Program-made: the position numbers and the translations under genes
Part shown: positions 39,442 to 47,827 of the stretch, in pieces
Numbering within the stretch: position 1 is the stretch's first letter
Layout: every line of letters begins with the position of its first letter
The notes under the pieces: generated by a model
Databases searched by the model: none
The model's input: the letters and a program-made list of their open reading frames with translations, nothing else
Told to the model about the DNA's origin: nothing
IMG/VR virus record: IMGVR_UViG_3300028030_000008
Span: 21,700 to 85,699 of that record
Length of the DNA: 64,000 nt
Origin: a virus
Reading direction: 5' to 3' (one strand)

Positions 39442-40005
39442 ATGAGAACATGTCCGTTATGTAGTCATCAATTTAGCCGCGCAAAAACGGTAGAGCCACG
39501 AAGTAAGTTCCATTATTGTCCAAGTTGCAACGGGGTGATTTACTACGATAAGAAGAAAACGCTAGGAAGAAAGCAAGGAGAGCGTATTGAGGAAGAAAAA
39601 GCGGCTGCTAATAAAATAGTCGAAACGTTTGAAAAAAGAGCGTCAAGTGTTCGTCAAGCTCCCTTTTACTTCGAGGGCGCTGCGAGAGTAAAAGAACTTG
39701 CAATGGCAAGAAATTTCATTGCCAAGTGTCGTACTTATATAAGCCGCTCCTCCTTGAACGGAAAGATTACAGCCTCAGACTTTGCATTAAGGATGGTGGA
39801 ATTTGTGTTCTCTGACAGTAGATGGGGGTGGATGGCTCAAGTGGCTAGTGGGCTATCCTCGATTATGGGGGTAAAGTTTGCTTCTATTGCGTCTGATTTG
39901 ACACGCTTGGTCAGTATAGAGATTACCAGAAGTGAAGCTGTTAGCAGGCGAATGAATTACCGCCCACCCGTAAATTTCAGTTCTGTGACCTATGCGGTTA
40001 TTTAA
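39442..40005 (+). CDS. Zinc-ribbon protein upstream of DnaB-like ATPase
   Basis: The 187-aa protein starts with CPLCSHQF...CPSCNG, a zinc ribbon, followed by a basic helical domain. It overlaps the DnaB-like gene by 14 bases. Position suggests a helicase partner such as a loader or primase accessory, but no loader motif is visible. Confidence 0.83.
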   Translation: MRTCPLCSHQFSRAKTVEPRSKFHYCPSCNGVIYYDKKKTLGRKQGERIEEEKAAANKIVETFEKRASSVRQAPFYFEGAARVKELAMARNFIAKCRTYISRSSLNGKITASDFALRMVEFVFSDSRWGWMAQVASGLSSIMGVKFASIASDLTRLVSIEITRSEAVSRRMNYRPPVNFSSVTYAVI

Positions 40006-41074
40006 TCCAACAATCAGTGGCCTTGTCGCCGCAACAGAGGAAGATTGGGGCGATACTAAACAAAATGTCGAAGATGCGATACGGTATCGCATTAAGCCAA
40101 TTGACGACGCCTTGTTTGGTATCAACATGAGAGACGGCGAAATGATAGGCGTCCACGCCGTCAAAAAGATGAGAAAGTCAACTCTTGTCCTCAATCTTGT
40201 TCTAGGTTTTGCTCATCAGCTAAAGGGAAGGTCGGAGGGGTATTGGGTGTGCGCCGACACACTGGAATCCGGTATGCCACCACAGGCGTATCGAGACAGC
40301 CTTATCGCTATGGCTGCTACAAGGTTGCTTGTGTCTAGGTTTTACGGGAATGACAGGGATAAATGGCCTAGCGTTGAAACGATAAAGGCTCACCCAGAGC
40401 TTGGCCCGATGATGAACATATCTCGTGAGTTTTTCTTGTACGGGAGACGAACACCGGAACAACAGGAGGCAATCGAACTTGCGAAAAGAGCGGTTGCAAG
40501 TATGCCAATCTCAATATTTGGCGCGGCGTCTTTTCAGGGAAAAACACGGAACGTTGATGCTACGGTAAAACGGTGGTCTGAGTTATATCACGGGAAGTAT
40601 ATTCATCGTCACAAGATTGGTGGCGAGATTAAAGAAGTTGATATGACTGGCTTGCATCATAGAATATTTAGCACTGACCACATTTCTCAACTATCAGGCT
40701 TTGGTGCATCGTCTTTCGAGATGCAAGAGACGGTTGTCAGTAAGTACGCTGAATTTTGCACTGAGCATCCTGGCTCTGTTGTTATTGCTGTTGGACAGAT
40801 TGGCTCTAGCTCTGCTAAAGACGAGAAGCGCGGCTTCGGAGATGCAAACACAAAGGGTGGTACTGCCCTTGCTGCCGAAGTGACGGTTTTATTCCGTACT
40901 GAATACGATAAGGACAAGTCACCGTTCAAAATGAAGATTTGGGTGCAAGATACGCGCAAAAGGCCGCCGCCGCCGATTATTCAGGATATAGATGACCAGT
41001 CTGGCGCGTTTCTTGGGACAAGAGTTGCAAGGAATGGAGAGGAAGGTGGTGTAAGGATAGATAGAAGATATTAA
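39992..41074 (+). CDS. DnaB-like RecA-fold ATPase with unusual P-loop
   Basis: The 360-aa protein resembles the C-terminal ATPase domain of DnaB helicases: GEMIGVHAVKKMRKSTLVLN at the P-loop, FSTDHISQL at Walker B, then VGQIGSS and KGGTALAAEV as in DnaB motif 3/4 regions. In the P-loop Gly before Lys is replaced by Arg (MRKST instead of MGKT/S). It lacks the N-terminal DnaB domain. It may be a replicative helicase or a structural relative with altered ATP use. Confidence 0.82.
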   Translation: MRLFNPTISGLVAATEEDWGDTKQNVEDAIRYRIKPIDDALFGINMRDGEMIGVHAVKKMRKSTLVLNLVLGFAHQLKGRSEGYWVCADTLESGMPPQAYRDSLIAMAATRLLVSRFYGNDRDKWPSVETIKAHPELGPMMNISREFFLYGRRTPEQQEAIELAKRAVASMPISIFGAASFQGKTRNVDATVKRWSELYHGKYIHRHKIGGEIKEVDMTGLHHRIFSTDHISQLSGFGASSFEMQETVVSKYAEFCTEHPGSVVIAVGQIGSSSAKDEKRGFGDANTKGGTALAAEVTVLFRTEYDKDKSPFKMKIWVQDTRKRPPPPIIQDIDDQSGAFLGTRVARNGEEGGVRIDRRY

Positions 41075-41102
41075 CCTTTAGCAATAATTTCCTGTATTAG
41101 TT

Positions 41103-41131
41103 TTGACAATAAATGAAAGGAGGTGTACAAT
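41103..41131 (+). promoter_or_regulatory. Consensus promoter (TTGACA-17-TACAAT)
   Basis: TTGACA (41103-41108) and TACAAT (41126-41131) are 17 bases apart. An ideal AAAGGAGG lies in the spacer, so it can serve only transcripts from upstream. From this promoter a GTG at 41138, 6 bases after the -10, would be the leaderless start. Confidence 0.82.
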
Positions 41132-41368
41132 ATGGGTGTGAGACAGACTAGATTACCTAAAGGTGTGAAAGCAAGACCAATTACGGCGAATTTACCGGAG
41201 GATTTGTATAATCGCCTGCTTGAGCTTGCGCGTAAAAATAGACGCTCCATGAGCGCCGAGGCTACTTTTGCAATCGAGGAGTACCTTAGCGAATACGAAT
41301 GGGCGACTAACAAGCCTTGGATAACTAAAAATTCTTTTGACAAAACCCCCGCCATAGAAGATAAATAG
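41132..41368 (+). CDS. Ribbon-helix-helix regulator (Arc type)
   Basis: The protein is 78 aa from ATG 41132, or 76 from GTG 41138. Residues 15-55 (ARPITANLPEDLYNRLLELA, then SMSAEATFAIEEYL) match the Arc/MetJ ribbon-helix-helix fold: strand, helix, turn, helix. It binds DNA as a dimer and probably regulates its own promoter. Both a Shine-Dalgarno and a leaderless start are possible. Confidence 0.88.
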   Translation: MGVRQTRLPKGVKARPITANLPEDLYNRLLELARKNRRSMSAEATFAIEEYLSEYEWATNKPWITKNSFDKTPAIEDK

Positions 41369-41588
41369 CCCTCCGCCCCAACCATCGCGGGGGCGATGAG
41401 TGGGCGCGGATAAACGCGATTGCTTGCAACGCGCATCCTCTCGATGATTTTGACCGTTTCTGCTGCTGTGATTACGCCCTGGTTTTGGCCTCCGGGGAAA
41501 CGAGGCAGGGGAGAGTCGTAGCCGTAGGAATACGGCGCGTGTACACAGAAACCGAGCATGTTAAGCGACTGGCTGGTCAACTACATAT
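41369..41588. other. Intergenic region beyond the TnpB right end
   Basis: It contains a hairpin motif (41377-41403; ATCGC/GCGAT stem, G-rich loop, then GATGAGTGG) nearly identical to the one at 26287-26313. The minus-strand part adjoining tnpB is where the TnpB guide RNA (omega RNA) scaffold should lie. I cannot fix the element's right boundary. Confidence 0.45.
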
Positions 41589-41601
41589 CGACTAAAAGTC
41601 G
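41589..41601 (-). other. Right-end hairpin of the TnpB element
   Basis: CGACT-AAA-AGTCG forms a 5-bp hairpin overlapping the tnpB stop codon, as expected for IS200/IS605-type right ends, where the guide RNA begins in the gene's 3' end. Confidence 0.5.
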
Positions 41602-42803
41602 GTAACTTGCCCGTCCGGTTGAAAACCGGCTAAAGAATTAGCCGAACCAGCGTGCTTAAGGGGCGGTTGACACGCCCCATCACCGACCAGGTCTTGCCTG
41701 GCGATGATACCGCGCAATCTAATGTTGCGGGCGGCATTTAGGTCAGAATTAGCAGAGTAACCGCAAGCTCCACACTTAAAATTATGACGCTTACGATTAG
41801 ACTTGGCAACAAAACCGCATACAGAACAACCCTGAGACGTGTGCTTTGGATCAATCTTGATGACCTCAAAGCCTTCGCTTCTGGCTTTGTAGCTAATAAA
41901 TTCATCAAGTTGATAGAAAGCCCATTGATTAAGGTCAGTACGGAACGCCTTACGCAGTTTGCGTCCCTTCCTGATACCCTTCAAATCTTCAAGGGCAATC
42001 ATTGGGTCGCCAGTCTCTTTAGCAAACTCAATAATGCGCTTACTGATAACGTGATTTGTATTCTTGGTAAAACGCGCTTGCTTTCCGCTTTGCCGTTTCA
42101 GAACGCGCCTGATGGAGCGCGTGTTCTTCTGTGCCTTCTTCCTTTGGAGGCTAGAGCGCGTTTTTTGATAGCGACCTCTAACGTGTTTCGTTTGACCGCC
42201 GCCAAAAAACAAACTACGTTTACCATCGGTCACAACAGCAAGATTGTTAATCCCCCTGTCAATACCGATAACCGCATCATTTGGCTTGCTAATTTCCGCT
42301 ACTTCCTTTTTGAACGTTACGGAAAGAAATACGCCGCGCCTGGAAACGTGAAGCCTTGCATCTCCAAGCTGCCAATCAGCAAGATATTCTTGCAACTTGG
42401 GTTCACCCTGAAATGTGACCCCTTTAATTCTGCCTGCGGTAGTCCAGATACTAAGGCCGGTTTTCTTGAAACCGAAGTCCCGTTCACGCGCCCCGCCTTG
42501 AAGCACAACCGCCGCATTTTTGAAATGTATTGGCTTCTTTGGCATCTTTTTGGCGGTACGCATTGCCTTGTACTTGGATGTAACGAACCTGAACAGGCTG
42601 CCAGTTACTTGCGCGGACAATCCGTAATCGGCCTTAACCTGATGGTAAATCAGCTTATGCAGCTTTACAGGATTAAGGATATTACCATTATCAAAAGCTA
42701 CCTTACTGGCAAAGTTACAAGCATCATTCCATGCCCTGATAGTGTCAATGGCGGTTTGCCTGTCAAGATTTATTTTAATCTTTGTAGCGCGTATAATATC
42801 CAT
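41592..42803 (-). CDS. tnpB: TnpB RNA-guided nuclease (IS200/IS605 family)
   Basis: The 403-aa protein is a full-length TnpB. RuvC motifs are intact: GIDRGINNL (D), IALEDLKGI (E) and YSANSDLNAARNI (D). The CSVCGF...CGACGY zinc finger lies between II and III. TnpB cuts DNA matching the guide in an RNA made from the element's right end. No tnpA transposase is present here. The start at 42803 lies 6 bases after a consensus -10, so translation is predicted to be leaderless; an upstream TTG lies within the promoter. Confidence 0.94.
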   Translation of the reverse strand: MDIIRATKIKINLDRQTAIDTIRAWNDACNFASKVAFDNGNILNPVKLHKLIYHQVKADYGLSAQVTGSLFRFVTSKYKAMRTAKKMPKKPIHFKNAAVVLQGGARERDFGFKKTGLSIWTTAGRIKGVTFQGEPKLQEYLADWQLGDARLHVSRRGVFLSVTFKKEVAEISKPNDAVIGIDRGINNLAVVTDGKRSLFFGGGQTKHVRGRYQKTRSSLQRKKAQKNTRSIRRVLKRQSGKQARFTKNTNHVISKRIIEFAKETGDPMIALEDLKGIRKGRKLRKAFRTDLNQWAFYQLDEFISYKARSEGFEVIKIDPKHTSQGCSVCGFVAKSNRKRHNFKCGACGYSANSDLNAARNIRLRGIIARQDLVGDGACQPPLKHAGSANSLAGFQPDGQVTDF

Positions 42804-42809
42804 ATAGTA

Positions 42810-42838
42810 ATTATAGCACAAGCTATAGGGATATGCAA
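42810..42838 (-). promoter_or_regulatory. Promoter of tnpB (TTGCAT-17-TATAAT)
   Basis: On the minus strand TTGCAT (42833-42838) and TATAAT (42810-42815) are 17 bases apart, preceded by TTGTGC. From the -10 to the start codon the sequence is nearly identical to the promoter at 298-326. Confidence 0.85.
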
Positions 42839-42972
42839 ATATATTATTGCGAGGCTGGGAAGTTACCCAAACTACGGGCGACCCGCTATCCCCCGTATCG
42901 CTTAAAGGCGGTAGTTCCTCGCGGGGGGAAAGACTATAGAGAGGGTGCGCCCGTTGGTTGAAAGGAGTGCAA

Positions 42973-43602
42973 ATGAATACATACCATAAAATTCAAACCG
43001 TTTTTAAGCGAGACCCAAATAACAAATACAAGACACTGTTACTCGGCGAATACGCATTAAGGGAATTTGAGTATCTTGCCAACAACGAGTGGGTTTTCAC
43101 TGAAAAGATTGATGGTACAAACATCAGAGTGATGTTCGATGGAGAAAGAATTACATTTGGCGGCAAAACTGACCGCGCTCAAATTCCAGCGCCTCTTGTT
43201 GCCCGGTTGAATGAGGTGTTTTTACCGGAGACAAGCTTATTCAAGGAAAAGTTCCCTGATGGAGTATGTCTGTACGGGGAGGGGTATGGCGCAAAAATCC
43301 AGAAAGGTGGAGGAAACTATCGCCAAGACCAAGACTTTGTTTTGTTTGATGTAAAAATTGGAGATTGGTGGTTACAGCGCGAGGATGTTCACCAAATAGC
43401 AATTGAGCTCGGGATTGACGTTGTGCCAATTATTGGCAGTGGAACGTTGCCGGAAATGGTTGATATTGTTTCTAGGGGATTTAATTCGACTTGGGGTGAT
43501 TTTGTTGCGGAAGGCATTGTTGCTCGCCCGAAAGTAGAATTAAAAACTCGTGGCGGTAATCGAATTATCACAAAAATAAAGCACAAAGATTTCACGAAAT
43601 GA
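42973..43602 (+). CDS. RNA ligase (Rnl2/DRB0094-like)
   Basis: The 209-aa protein has the ligase nucleotidyltransferase motifs: EKIDGTNIR (motif I, adenylated Lys), YGEGYGAKI (motif III region), EGIVARP (motif IV) and ITKIKHKDF (motif V). It seals nicks in RNA or tRNA, which would repair tRNAs cut by host defence nucleases. ATG 42973 follows AAAGGAG. It lies directly beyond the tnpB element and overlaps the next gene. Confidence 0.92.
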   Translation: MNTYHKIQTVFKRDPNNKYKTLLLGEYALREFEYLANNEWVFTEKIDGTNIRVMFDGERITFGGKTDRAQIPAPLVARLNEVFLPETSLFKEKFPDGVCLYGEGYGAKIQKGGGNYRQDQDFVLFDVKIGDWWLQREDVHQIAIELGIDVVPIIGSGTLPEMVDIVSRGFNSTWGDFVAEGIVARPKVELKTRGGNRIITKIKHKDFTK

Positions 43603-44066
43603 GAAACATACCATTAGAACAAGTACAGCAACTAAATAGGCATGGTTATACATTTTGGGGCAAAGGAAGAAACCGCAAGTTAATCGCGCCGGACGGGTTT
43701 AGTATTAGCCCTAACGAGGCAATTGCCAATATCCGCAAAGAAATTGAGCAGCGCAGAGTTGCCATGCAGGTCAATATTGATGATGGCGACTTTGACTTGC
43801 GGAGCTACCGAAGAAGAAGACGGCGCGAGGTGATGGCGAGAGTTTCGAGACTAAATCTTGAACTTTTGAAAGTTGATTTGAACCTTGTTAAAAGTTCAGG
43901 TAAACCTTGCCGATGTGGTGGTGAGCATTACTCTTTAATTGTCGGTGATGCTGAATTGTGCCCTGTTAGAACTGGCTTGCAAATGGTAAGGTTGATGCTG
44001 AATGAGAAAATTGAGCGAGTAGATGATAATATAGTCAATCTATTGCTAATAAAAGCGAGGAGGTGA
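43599..44066 (+). CDS. Hypothetical protein
   Basis: The 155-aa basic protein (MRNIPLEQVQQLNRHGYTFW...) overlaps the ligase stop (ATGA). It has an Arg-rich segment (SYRRRRRREVMARVSRL) and a CRCGG...CPV site. It may bind nucleic acid. No family recognised. Confidence 0.83.
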   Translation: MRNIPLEQVQQLNRHGYTFWGKGRNRKLIAPDGFSISPNEAIANIRKEIEQRRVAMQVNIDDGDFDLRSYRRRRRREVMARVSRLNLELLKVDLNLVKSSGKPCRCGGEHYSLIVGDAELCPVRTGLQMVRLMLNEKIERVDDNIVNLLLIKARR

Positions 44067-44068
44067 GT

Positions 44069-44266
44069 ATGACGATGAACAGAGAGGAACTGACAGAATT
44101 GGTAAACGATCTTGACAAGCTGCACGATTTAATGCGTGCTATTTCATCTAGGATGACACAAGCCGATGGGGAAATGCTAGTACATGGGAGAGAGCTAGAT
44201 GGTGCATCACTGAAAATTCTCAGTTGGATTAAGGCTATTGAAGCTATACTGGATGGTGTGCAATGA
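44069..44266 (+). CDS. Small helical protein
   Basis: The 65-aa protein starts at ATG 44069 after GAGGAGG (an in-frame GTG at 44063 lies in the site). It is fully helical (REELTELVNDLDKLHDLMRA). It overlaps the next gene by 4 bases. Function unknown. Confidence 0.78.
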   Translation: MTMNREELTELVNDLDKLHDLMRAISSRMTQADGEMLVHGRELDGASLKILSWIKAIEAILDGVQ

Positions 44267-45384
44267 AGTTCACAGTACCAGATATAAAAAAGTTCTATGA
44301 AGGGGTGAAAGAGGTTGAGGTTTCCACTAAAGGAGCGTTTGGGCAAGGATTGCTTATTGTTGCTACAGGTGGCCTTGTTACCGTTACCGGATACGGAGAT
44401 GGGACGTATGCAAAATATGTACAAAATGCAGATGTCTCCGTTGATGGGACGTGTGTAATTTCAACAATGAAGACACTGGACGCCTTGACCGGAGAGGCTA
44501 ACTTTAAGATTGCCAACAACCGCCTAAAGGTTACGACCAACGGGTATATCACGCTACCGATCACGAGCGACGATCCGAGCTTGTGGGATTTCGATATACC
44601 ACAAGAGCAGACTTATTTTCCTGCCGGAAACATCAAGGCGCTGACGCATATCCAAAGAGATGACACCGGAGCGAAGGTTGCGTGGGACAATGTGTTTGTG
44701 TGGGATGGCTTGGCGTTTTGTGTCAACTCAAACGCAATTGCGTTTGCTACGCAACCATCCGAGTATGATGGGGACATTGTGCCCATACATTTGTCTTTCG
44801 TTGACAAGCTAACCAAGGGTACAATGATTAGTGCGTCTGATGGTAGTGTGTGGGGTGTTCGTGATGTTGGCGACGGTGTGCTGACGATGAAGTATTCGAC
44901 AACCGAAATTAACACTGTCGCGCAAATGCTAAACAACCTAAAGTTTATGCACAATAAGGCAATTCTTGTGAGTAACGGTAAAGTTACTGGACACTACTGC
45001 AAGGTGCAAAAATCCGATATTGTCAATGCCCTCTTACTAGCCAGAGCGCAATGGACGCAATGGAGTGAAACGAAGGTCGGGTTGGTGTGGATTGAGTCTA
45101 CAGAGGATGGGCTAAATATCAAGTTGATTGATAAAAGCTCAGAGATGGACAGAACGATAGACTCGATATTTGGCGGAGAGCCATTTGGCGCTGTGTTTCA
45201 TTTGCAAAAAACGCTCCAATGCGCTCAAGCGCTACAAGGAGGGGAAATCACCTTGTACGGTGGATGGAATAGCGGGATGCCACTGTCGTTCACAGATGGC
45301 GTGTCTTCCCACATGATTTTCCACTCGGAATCCCCAGAGATAAAAATGTACCCGGAACGTGGAGCGTTCAATGTTGACACCTAG
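44263..45384 (+). CDS. Sliding-clamp (DnaN)-like protein
   Basis: The 373-aa length and the repeated strand pattern (GLVTVTGYGDGTYAKYVQNA, then the ANFKIANNRLKVTT type) suit the beta-clamp fold of three tandem domains. No loader or polymerase is visible here to confirm. Its place next to the RecT-like and helicase genes supports a processivity factor. Identity is inferred from fold-like features, not motifs. Confidence 0.72.
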   Translation: MKFTVPDIKKFYEGVKEVEVSTKGAFGQGLLIVATGGLVTVTGYGDGTYAKYVQNADVSVDGTCVISTMKTLDALTGEANFKIANNRLKVTTNGYITLPITSDDPSLWDFDIPQEQTYFPAGNIKALTHIQRDDTGAKVAWDNVFVWDGLAFCVNSNAIAFATQPSEYDGDIVPIHLSFVDKLTKGTMISASDGSVWGVRDVGDGVLTMKYSTTEINTVAQMLNNLKFMHNKAILVSNGKVTGHYCKVQKSDIVNALLLARAQWTQWSETKVGLVWIESTEDGLNIKLIDKSSEMDRTIDSIFGGEPFGAVFHLQKTLQCAQALQGGEITLYGGWNSGMPLSFTDGVSSHMIFHSESPEIKMYPERGAFNVDT

Positions 45385-46873
45385 AAAGCGCAAAATACCA
45401 CTATCGCTAACCGAGCGCGTGAGGCGTGGTGACGATATTGGTATTCGGACTGATACTGACGCTGATTACATTTGCAAAAAGTGCTTTGATGATGGTGTTG
45501 CAAGTTGGACTTACAAGAAGAGTGGTAAGAAGTATTGCGCTATTTGTGGTGAAATCAAACAAAGAATCCATCGCTCTGTTTTAGAGCAAACCCCTGAGTT
45601 TAGGGGAACTTACGAAAGAGAATTAGTCGAAAGGCTACGAAAGGAGAGTAGTATGAATACAACGTTGGCAAGAAGTGTCGATGATGAAAGAAAGTTGGCA
45701 TTGTTCACCCAAGAGCGTATTTTGGAAGAAAAGAATAATATGCTTAAGGCGATGATTGTTCCGGCCAAGATAACAGACCCGGTGCAGCGAGATGCTGCCG
45801 CGATGATTTTGGCGGATTTCAAAGTAAATTGGGGTCTTAACGCTTTTGTTGGTGAAGTCTATATTATGGACTTAGGTAATGGAAAATGGGCTGCTCCAAT
45901 TGGATACAAGGGTTATATCAAAATTGCCAGACAGCAGGATGTAAAACTTGGACAAAGACATGTTCTTGGCAAGAGAGTAATTTTGAGCGAGGCGGAGATT
46001 ATCCAAGATAAAGCTCACTACTGCTCATTGTGCGGCGGTATTGGCACAATTGGAATTAACAAAAAATCCTGTTGGGTGTGCAACGGCAAGGGAGAGTTTG
46101 ACCCCAAAGATGTTATTGCTATTAAAGTACCATTGTATGTTATCGAAGATAAGGTTGCGGCAGAGGCAGCCGGTATTGAGTATGAACCAACATGGGGTCT
46201 TGGGGTGTGGCAGAAAGGAGCAAGTAATATCGCAAAAAGTAAGTCGCCTGCATGGGGCGCTTACAAGAACGCGGTCAAGGACGCTATTCGCAAAGCGTAC
46301 TCCCTCGACGACATAAGTATTGCTGGTCACAATGTTGCTATTGTAGATGCAGACACTTACGAGGGTAACGTTGTTGACAGCGAAGCAACTGTCGTTGACG
46401 AGAAGTATGATAAGCTTGACAGCGCCATTGAAGCTTCCGGTGTTGAGTATGACAACAAGGGAGCATTTATGAAATGGCTAAAGGAGAGAATATCGGCGTC
46501 AGACCTCTTTGGTGATTACGAAGAAATCCTGACAATTATGAATGACCTTGAGTTATCATATTTAACAAAAGACGAGCGTGCCTTAGCCCTAAAGGTTGGC
46601 GGTTGGAAAATGAATTACTACCCACTAGGTCGTGGCGTGTTCTTGCAACTCGTGAAAGATAAGCCAATAGACAGCGTGCTTAAAATGCTGATTGAGCTTG
46701 ATTTTAAAAAGCCAGCCGAGGTGTCTACTGCGTTGTATGGCAAAGAACTTAAAGCGCTTACGCCTGTCGAGGCCGCGAACTTGTGTTGGTTCTTGTCACA
46801 AGATAAGCAGAGCGAGCCAAATAAGAAGAAGGCAGTCGAGGCTACTGCGCTAGGAGAGATGCTTGAATGGTAG
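45371..46873 (+). CDS. RecT-like single-strand annealing protein with zinc sites
   Basis: The 500-aa protein starts at ATG 45371 after GGAG (GTG 45359 is the alternative). A zinc ribbon CKKC...CAIC lies at about residues 35-60. The core (ADFKVNWGLNAFVGEVYIMD, then WAAPIGYKGYIKIARQQ) follows the RecT/Redbeta pattern 'LNPFxxEIYxx...GYxGxIKIA'. A second zinc site (CSLCGG...CWVCNG) is inserted. It would anneal single strands for recombination. The C-terminal 150 residues are unassigned. Confidence 0.85.
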   Translation: MLTPRKRKIPLSLTERVRRGDDIGIRTDTDADYICKKCFDDGVASWTYKKSGKKYCAICGEIKQRIHRSVLEQTPEFRGTYERELVERLRKESSMNTTLARSVDDERKLALFTQERILEEKNNMLKAMIVPAKITDPVQRDAAAMILADFKVNWGLNAFVGEVYIMDLGNGKWAAPIGYKGYIKIARQQDVKLGQRHVLGKRVILSEAEIIQDKAHYCSLCGGIGTIGINKKSCWVCNGKGEFDPKDVIAIKVPLYVIEDKVAAEAAGIEYEPTWGLGVWQKGASNIAKSKSPAWGAYKNAVKDAIRKAYSLDDISIAGHNVAIVDADTYEGNVVDSEATVVDEKYDKLDSAIEASGVEYDNKGAFMKWLKERISASDLFGDYEEILTIMNDLELSYLTKDERALALKVGGWKMNYYPLGRGVFLQLVKDKPIDSVLKMLIELDFKKPAEVSTALYGKELKALTPVEAANLCWFLSQDKQSEPNKKKAVEATALGEMLEW

Positions 46874-47700
46874 ACACACTAACAACAAAGTCGACAATGG
46901 ACACTTACTTTGAGATGATTTCTGGTCAAGGGCTAAAGATAACATCTCAGCCAACAAAGGAGGCTTATCTTGAAATGGCGCACTTCCTGAGAAACGTGCG
47001 CCATACAACACGCTTGGCTTGGGGTTATCTCTTGGTTTCAATCCCAAAGAAGTACGGCGATACATATAATCAGGTGGCTGCAATTTCCGGTTATTCGCCG
47101 TCAACATTAGCCAACCTGAAATCAATTGCAAATCGTATTCCTGTTGAACGTGTTCCGCCCGGCCTGACAGATGGGCATTTGATAGCTGTGTGCGACCAGC
47201 GAGTACCGAGGGAAGTTGAGGATGAACTGCTACAGGCATGTGCGGACTCCGCTCATAGCGATGAAGGGCTGTGGACACCGGCGAGGTTTCGTCGAGAGAT
47301 AAAAGAAAGACTTGGATTGCCAGACACGCAAAGGTCATCTGCTACGCAAGATACAATGGAGGAGAACTATGAATTGAACTTGAAATTAGCGGAAGCGTCA
47401 AGGGTTGTTTTGCAAGCAACTCAACTTGTAGAGCAGATGGCAGCAGTAATTGACGACGCACCGCTCGGCCCAGAAGCAGAGGAGCTTTCGACAAAAGCTC
47501 AGAAGTTTGTGAGCGAGCCGTACCCTATGCCAGTTGAGATTGTTGGTGAATGGGAGTTCAAACAATCAGTAAAGGGAGGTGTAGTGCCTGTGTTTGTAGA
47601 AGAAACAGCAATTGGGAAGGTTAAACATGCGTCTGATATGGGATTGCCGGACGCAGCGATGCGTGACCTCGAAATGAGATTAGGAGTGAATAATGCTTGA
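46867..47700 (+). CDS. Hypothetical protein with helix-turn-helix-like middle
   Basis: The 277-aa protein has a helical N-terminal half (YNQVAAISGYSPSTLANLKS resembles a helix-turn-helix). The C-terminus ends GLPDAAMRDLEMRLGV, a motif also present near the N-terminus of the protein encoded at 47824. It may act with that protein. Family not recognised. Confidence 0.83.
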   Translation: MVDTLTTKSTMDTYFEMISGQGLKITSQPTKEAYLEMAHFLRNVRHTTRLAWGYLLVSIPKKYGDTYNQVAAISGYSPSTLANLKSIANRIPVERVPPGLTDGHLIAVCDQRVPREVEDELLQACADSAHSDEGLWTPARFRREIKERLGLPDTQRSSATQDTMEENYELNLKLAEASRVVLQATQLVEQMAAVIDDAPLGPEAEELSTKAQKFVSEPYPMPVEIVGEWEFKQSVKGGVVPVFVEETAIGKVKHASDMGLPDAAMRDLEMRLGVNNA

Positions 47701-47827
47701 GATACCTTACATTTATGTCTCGTTTGCCTCTGGATTTTGCTTAGGGACAATGGCAATTCTAGGTTTAGCTTGGCTCGCCGCTCGCGATGCCAAAAAGAAA
47801 GACAACAAGAGAAAGGAGAAAGAATGA
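47693..47827 (+). CDS. 44-aa single-pass membrane protein
   Basis: ATG 47693 (after GGAG, overlapping the upstream stop) opens MLEIPYIYVSFASGFCLGTM. The membrane segment covers about residues 6-29, followed by a strongly basic tail (ARDAKKKDNKRKEKE). It overlaps the next ATG by 4 bases, so both ends are coupled to genes. Function unknown. Confidence 0.7.
   Translation: MLEIPYIYVSFASGFCLGTMAILGLAWLAARDAKKKDNKRKEKE

Larger units (their letters stand above)
41592..42935 (-). mobile_element. IS200/IS605-like element carrying tnpB only
   Basis: Approximate extent: from the right-end hairpin to a left-end palindromic region (GCGAGG near 42850 pairing with CCTCGC near 42918, with internal hairpins). 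It inserted between the ribbon-helix-helix gene and the RNA ligase gene without breaking either. It lacks tnpA, so it cannot move without a helper. Confidence 0.6.

Noticed and set aside
41071-41580. Open minus-strand frame of 169 codons next to tnpB
   Set aside because: It runs opposite the well-supported ribbon-helix-helix gene, lacks a ribosome binding site and spans promoter and hairpin sequence. A truncated gene remnant cannot be fully excluded.
41784-42905. 373-codon plus-strand open frame opposite tnpB
   Set aside because: It is a shadow of the TnpB coding frame: no ribosome binding site, no family, and tnpB has all catalytic residues.
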